Below are positions 58,464-64,000 of a stretch of 64,000 nucleotides of DNA, piece after piece (position 1 is the first letter of the stretch; every line of letters begins with the position of its first letter). A program made the translations under genes and the position numbers. Location: NCBI GenBank assembly GCA_022432975.1, contig CM039512.1:41337501-41401500 (forward strand), read 5' to 3'. Below the pieces are notes generated by a model. That model saw only the letters and a program-made list of their open reading frames with translations, made no database searches and had not been told where the DNA came from. Source of the DNA: Begonia masoniana. Taxonomy: Eukaryota > Streptophyta > Magnoliopsida > Cucurbitales > Begoniaceae.

Positions 58464-59314
58464 TTAGGGAAATTTCCTGACGTTCTGCACCTTTCCCCCT
58501 GATCCTTGGCTATTTTGGCCTTCACTTGGCCTCTTCGTTCCCCTTTGCTGGTGTGGCTGGTTAAACCTTTGTGGGACCTCCTTTGGTTTAGCACACTTCC
58601 CTTCAGCTTCTTCCACTTCCAGAGCAGTGGACACAACTTCACTGAACGTTAAACCTTTAATGCCACAGAATTTGACTCCTCGATAAATCTCCGGCTTCAG
58701 TCCATGCACGAATTTGAACACCTTATCCTCGTCCTTATGAGCAAAATGTCCAGCAAACCTGGACAAGGACTCAAATTGCCTACTATACTCTGCCACCGAC
58801 CCTGTCTGCTTCAAATTCAGAAATTCCAACTTCTTTGCGGTTTGGACAGTGCTGTTGAAATATTTCCCATAGAAAATATTCTTGAATTGTGACCAAGGCA
58901 TTGACAAAACATCTGTGGTGGTCTCTATTGTTTCCCACCAGAGTTGAGCTTCACCAGCTAGATGAAAGGTTGCCAGCGTGACCTTGTCTTCTTCTCCTAT
59001 GTTGGCACACCAAACATACTTTCGATCTTTCTAAGCTATCCTTCAGCAACAACAGGATCAGATGACTGACCATCAAACGTGGGTGGCCTTAGTCTCCGGA
59101 ATCTATCTCCAGAATGTTCACTGCTAGAACCCGAGTTGGCACTTCCTTGTGCTTCTCGGTTCAACAACACTCCTAATTGATCAGACTGTTGACGCACTAT
59201 ATCAGTCTGCTGACGCATCAATTCTGTCAGCTACCTAATCACACTAGGCTCCTCCTCGCCTCTCACATTTGGCACTTCTCTAGGCACTCTAGGTCTCCCT
59301 GGGCGTCTGGCCAT
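58464..59314 (-). pseudogene. Tekay gag (three stops and one frameshift)
   Basis: Start Met at 59314 (MARRPGRPRVP). In-frame stops are TAG at 59231-59233 and TAG at 59036-59038, the latter where VAEGWLRKIE is expected. A frameshift near 59010-59022 moves to the frame that continues through pol, with TLATFHLAGEAQLWWE and SVAEYSRQFESLSRFAGH, the usual Gag core. TAA at 58464-58466 then separates Gag from [12 protein letters not shown] and the zinc knuckles. Confidence 0.88.
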
Positions 59315-59453
59315 TATACTAAATTTCTGTACAGGGTTAGTCACACTCTTAAGTATCTATCAACTAAGGGTAATGTAAACACTTACAGTTGTTGAAGTAC
59401 TTCCATGCAACGACCGGCACTGATGAGTAATCTTTTGAACGGTTTAACTGAAT

Positions 59454-59466
59454 GTCTCTGATACCA
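59454..59466 (-). other. Primer binding site, initiator tRNA-Met type
   Basis: Element strand TGGTATCAGAGAC, three bases from the 5' LTR. It matches the consensus TGGTATCAGAGC. Confidence 0.85.
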
Positions 59467-59469
59467 CAC

Positions 59470-61556
59470 TGTAACGCCCCGAGTTTTCTGAACCCGGTTC
59501 GCTACATAAAGCTTGATCATGACTAAGAAATCTCTCTCTTTTTTATTTAAAAAAAAAAAACTTCGCCCGACAGTTAAATTTGACATTTTCTAAAAGCTCA
59601 AAATATTAAAATCTTGCAGCGGAAATTCGTTTAAACAAGAATAAAATTAACAAAGACCATGTTAAAAAAAAAACGTTAGAAATCTTAAGAAACAATCGAT
59701 TAAAAAGCAAAGGTTTAACTCATGAAAATACTTTAAAAATCAGAAAAATCAAACTCGTCGTCCGCTTGAACAAAGTCAACAAAAGGAGAAGGCTTTTTGG
59801 AGACTTCATCCGGTCGCTAAACGACAAAACATAAATTTAGTCATCCGGTCAGTCTAACAGGGACATCCACCGGTCACTAAACGACAAAATATAAATTTAG
59901 TCATCCGGTCAGTCTAACAGGGACATCCACCGGTCACTAAACGACAAAATATAAATTTAGTCATCCGGTCAGTCTAACAGGGACATCCACCGGTCACTAA
60001 ACGACAAAATATAAATTTAGTCATCCGGTCAGTCTAACAGGGACATCCACCGGTGACGTCATCCGGATGATCTCCTCATCCGAATGACTTAACCCTTAAT
60101 ATCTGACGAGCAAAAGCTCGACATCAACGGGCGACTAAAACACTCGACATCATCCGATAGAAAAACAGGCAAAACTCTAACTACAGACAGAAATTTTTTT
60201 GCCACTCCAAGACCTTTCAAAGACAATTCAAACCATTCCATTAATCAAATCCAGTAAAAACCAACTCTTAAAACTCAACAGGTTGCTAGAATTGATAATA
60301 TTCAAAATATATTCGAAATACTAAAATCTCTACTGTCGTGAAAACTCGACCTACTCAGACTAGATCATTATCAACTAAACCTCAACATCTGCTGACACCA
60401 GTTAGCCCGCCTCAACAGTTTACCAAGCCGAGACATGGATGTACTCCTCCAACCACATCAATCATCTGTGCACTCAGGAAACTCACCTGCAGTGTCCTCA
60501 ACACCTACATCACAAAACTCATCTATTAGCCTAATGCTAAGTAAGTAAAGCCAACAAGAAATGAAACAACGAAATATAAATTCCTAATATGCAATTTCTA
60601 CTTTCTCAACTCAGTTGCTTATGCTTCGTTTCTGTTCAGATCCCCCTGTGAAATTGGGAGTTGGATCAACTCTCCCAAAGTACATACATCCCTGTCTCAT
60701 TAAGGGGTGGATTAATTCCCTTAACAGTGAAACTGATTCTCCTGTTCAGATCCCCCTGTTAAATTGGAAGTTGGATCAGCTCTTCCAAAGTACATACCTC
60801 CCTGTCTCATTAAGGGGTGGATTAATTCCCTTAACAGTGAAACTGATTTTCATGACTGTTTCAATATGTTCAATCCTTACCATGCCAATCATGCATTCAA
60901 ATTCATTTTCGTATGTTTTAAAACATGATGCATAGAATACAGATTCACACAAGTAATCATAATCCTAACGTTTTGTGATGTAGGCCCGAAGGCACAAGCA
61001 AACTTCACTTACCTGGTCTCCTGGGAAGCTTGTTGAAACCTCTCCCTCGGGAGTTTACTCAAACCTAGTTCCACAAATCGAACATTAATTTAAACTTTCG
61101 TCAAACTTCCTTCTAGCTACCCAGAAAGCTAAGGAAAATAGTTTGGAAGCCCTAATCGTAGTGCATTCCCGATTCAACTCATAACCGAAACTAGCACTCA
61201 CATACCGCATTCTCAAAACTTCATTTATCAACCCTCGACAGTTACAATGTAGCAAGAAATAGAAGCAAAACTCACCTAGTTCTGAGGAAATCGCTGGAGG
61301 AATCGAAGAGGGTCTCCTATCGCGCTCTGCTAAGCTGAGGAGCTGAGAGTGAAAGAGGAAATGAAATGAAACAGTGGCGGCTACCTCATTAACACTTCCC
61401 TTAAATACGTTATCCACAATATAAATTCGTAATTACCATCTTGCCCCTGCCTAGATTCTTAATAACCTAATCAACATTTCACTCAATTTTAAACCATAAG
61501 ATTATATACCTCCGTTTAATAACTTATTTTGATTTATATTGAAACCGGGTGTTACA
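59470..61556 (-). repeat. 5' LTR of the Tekay element
   Basis: 2087 bp, uninterrupted. On the element strand: TATA-like TTTATATTG at 61417-61426, a predicted middle exon 61013-61064 (52 nt), a second intron 61012 to 60505 holding two 110-bp units, then the 60-bp array and GGGGCGTTACA. Its 60054-60058 is the empty target of the solo LTR seen in the 3' LTR. Confidence 0.93.
59811..60053. repeat. Four 60-bp units, right Tekay LTR
   Basis: Counterpart of 50470-50713, nearly identical. GGTGACGTCATCCGG follows directly, a TGACGTCA site. Confidence 0.93.
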
Positions 61557-61561
61557 GCTAA

Positions 61562-61886
61562 GTAAGTAAAGCAATAATGAAATGATATGCTGAAACATAA
61601 ATCCTAGTCATGCAGTTTCTACTTTCACATCTCAGTTGCATTCACGTTCTTTCTCTGATCTGATCCCTCGGCTCCATTTGGAGTTGGAACATTTTTCCCA
61701 AAGTCATACATCCTCTTCATAAGTTAAGGGGCGCATTAGTTCCCTTAATAGCTAATCTGATCCTAAATTCCATTGGGATGCGGATCAATTTTCCCAAAGT
61801 CATACATCCTCTTCATAAGTTAAGGGGCGGATTAGTTACCTTACTAGTTTATCTGTTGCAATCTATTTATTTCTTACCATACCAAT
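61562..61886 (-). mobile_element. LTR fragment, second part (continuation of 49020-50142)
   Basis: Continues the split LTR after the Tekay target duplication: GTAAGTAAAGC, then two hairpin units like those at 63131-63330. It is cut again by the LTR starting at 61887; the remainder lies outside the window. Confidence 0.75.
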
Positions 61887-64000
61887 TGTAACGCCCCGAG
61901 TTTTCTGAACTCGGTTTGTTACTCATAAACCCTTACAAAACTAAGAAAATTTCGGACCAAATTTAAAACTTCGCTCGAAAGTCAAAATTTACATTTTCTA
62001 AAACTTCAAAACATTTAAAGAATTGCAGCGGAAATCATTTGAGGAAAATAGAATTAAACAAAACTATAGAACAATGCTTGAATAATCGGTTGAGGTGTTA
62101 AGGAGTAATCGGTCAAAAGAAATAAAGGCTTAAATCGCGGAATACTTAAAAAGTTGCAAAAGTCAAACGCATCCGTCGCTGAACAAAGTCAACGGAAGAG
62201 GCTGATACAGATAACAGAAAGCTCCTTCCGATGACAAAACGACAAAACTTCCACTTCATCTTTCGGTAAGTCTAATACACGACATCCACCAGTCACTAAA
62301 CGACAAGACTTCTGCTACAGTCTTCTGATTAGTTTAATACTCTACATCCACCGGTCATAAGACGACAAGAGTCTTCCTACATCTTCCGATGACGTCAGCC
62401 GGATGATTCCTTCATCTGATCGACTTTATCTTACATCTACCAGTGACGTCAGCCGGATGATCCCCTTCATCCAGCCTCTGCCGATCGCTAAACGATAAAT
62501 TTTTACCAATTTATCATCCGATAGACTTCGTCTTCCGATAGACTATATCATCCGATAGACTAAATCTATCGGTAGACAAAACACTTGACGTCCACCGGTG
62601 AACTTCATCCACCGATGGTTGAACTTACAGATTTCACTCGAAACATTTAAAACACCTGACCCTAAGTAACTTCAGAAATCCAACAAATAACCATTTGAAA
62701 CCAATATATAAAAAAAAATTATATATTCTTATCCAGTAAAAATCCCAAAACTTGCAAATTGGTAACAAAACCAAATCAAATTCTTCACAGCAGAAGGAAC
62801 TCAAATATTCTAATCCCTCAACCATTACTACTACCAAATTCTTTGCACTCTCAACAGGACATTAGGAAATTAAGCTCCACATACAGACAAATGTTAAACC
62901 GCCTCATCAAATACAAAACCGTGGCATGAACGTGCTTCAGCAACTTCACCTATTCCTCATCAATTTCAAAAAATTCTTCAGTAGTTACCTCAGCACCTAC
63001 ATCACAAAACTCATCTATTAGCCTAATGCTAAGCAAGTAAAGCAATAATGAAATGAAATACTGAAACATAAATCCTAATCATGCAGTTTCTACTTTCACA
63101 TCTCAGTTGCAATTCCGTTCATTCACTGATATGATCCCTCGGTTCCATTGGGAAGTGGATCAATTTTCCCAAAGTCATACATCCTCTTCTCGATTAAGGG
63201 GCGGATTAGTTCCCTTAACAGCTAATCTGATCCCTCCATTCCATTGGGAGTGGGATCGGTTCTCCCAAAGTAATAAATCTTCTACTCGATTAAGGGGCGG
63301 ATTACTTTCCTTATTAGCTAATCTGTTTCAACCTGTTCATACCTTGCCATAACATTACATATGAAAATCATTTTCGTATTTCTTCGAAAACATGATGCAT
63401 GACATACAGAAAACACATAAACACGCATAAACCTACTGTTTTGTGATTTAGGCCCGAAGGCACACACAATACTTCACTTACCTGGTTTTTCCCCGATAGA
63501 CTCCTGGTTAAAAGCTACCTCGAGAGTTGGCTCACCTAAAACATAAGCACAACATTACTTAACTTCATTCTAAACCATTCAGAAATTTTAGGGGAAACTA
63601 GTTGGAAGCTCGGTTCCTCGAGCATTCCCGATTCATCACCAAAACTTGAACTCAGCTCACACACAACATACCTAGAACACTCATTCTACCAGAAGCAAAT
63701 CTCCAAATGTATAACCTACATTTATCCTAAACCATTAGCAGAAAGGGCTCAAAGAAGAACTCACCTACGCTGATGAAGAATCAGGCAAGAAAATCGCCGA
63801 GAGAGAGTCTGTTGAGCGAGCCGAATACCAAACAAGGAAATGAACCAGTGGCGGCTAAAACTCTTAGCTAGCCGCTTTTAATACTAACCTTTGCAAAAAT
63901 TATGCATTTGCCCTTGACCAACCAACTTTAACCTAATTGATCAACCAATTAAATTCACTTAGTTCCATACAAATAAACCTCAAAAGTGCAGCTATAAGAA
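61887..64000 (-). mobile_element. LTR running off the window
   Basis: Starts TGTAACGCCCCGAGTTTTC after CCAAT (61882-61886, probable target duplication). Features on the minus strand: TTGCAGCGGAAA block (62025), CCGGTCA.AAACGACAAGA repeats (62280-62600) with two TGACGTCA sites, a GATGTAG acceptor-like block near 62998, two hairpin units (63131-63330) and a CCAG|GTAAGT donor near 63480. Neither a right end nor an internal region is seen before 64000. Confidence 0.82.

Larger units (their letters stand above)
50143..61556 (-). mobile_element. Complete Tekay-type chromovirus (Ty3/gypsy)
   Basis: LTRs 50143-54821 (holding a nested solo LTR) and 59470-61556, with GCTAA at 50138-50142 and 61557-61561. 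On the minus strand: 5' LTR, initiator-Met primer site, Gag, protease, reverse transcriptase, RNase H, integrase, chromodomain, 3' LTR. The chromodomain after integrase and the very long LTRs fit the Tekay/Del lineage. The LTRs differ at only about a dozen positions by eye over more than 1 kb, so insertion was recent. The coding frame has five premature stops and one frameshift, so it is not autonomous now. Confidence 0.93.

Noticed and set aside
50143..61556. Intact, active Tekay element
   Set aside because: Five premature stops and a frameshift in gag prevent a complete polyprotein, although catalytic residues are kept.

Overview
This window is plant nuclear heterochromatin made almost entirely of nested LTR retrotransposons. 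No host protein-coding gene, tRNA or rRNA gene could be supported. The assignment to a flowering plant rests on the lineages present: an Athila-type Ty3/gypsy element with a tRNA-Asp primer site, a Tekay-type chromovirus with a chromodomain, and many related solo LTRs of the TGTAAC...GTTACA type. The species cannot be named from the sequence.

Layout. Positions 1-23023 (copy A) and 30489-51965 (copy B) are the same segment twice in the same orientation, separated by exactly 100 N (23024-23123) and by 7.4 kb of other sequence (23124-30488). Copy A stops at the gap, and its agreement with copy B falls towards the gap. This looks like an unmerged contig overlap or retained haplotig rather than a biological duplication.

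The cleaner copy B reads as follows. An Athila-like gag-protease element without reverse transcriptase (31128-48201, minus strand, target duplication GAAGG) contains four younger solo LTRs. One is in its left LTR (31190-33425, GAGAG) and two are in its interior (35613-37969, ATCAT; 38375-43731, ATTTC). The fourth is nested inside the third (39821-42255, CGAAT). To its right lie degenerate repeats (48207-49019) and an LTR fragment (49020-50142, resuming at 61562-61886). That fragment was split by a complete Tekay chromovirus (50143-61556, minus strand, GCTAA), whose left LTR was in turn hit by a solo LTR (50719-53318, GACGT). A last LTR begins at 61887 and runs off the window. Between the copies, 27337-29701 is another solo LTR (AACCC). 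Positions 23124-27331 and 29707-31122 hold old AT-rich DNA that I cannot assign.

How it works together. The only recognisable proteins are retrotransposon Gag and Pol, all broken by stops or frameshifts. The Tekay element has nearly identical LTRs and five in-frame stops, each one transition from a Gln or Trp codon. Across five or more LTR families on both strands the LTRs share one plan: a short U3, two predicted introns around a 45-54 nt middle exon, a tandem repeat inside the second intron, and a second tandem block with TGACGTCA or CCGGTGGATG motifs. Several of these repeats form hairpins whose arms vary in a compensatory way. This shared leader architecture, the palindrome clusters, and the 57-versus-9-unit 42-bp array between the two copies are the most interesting signals.
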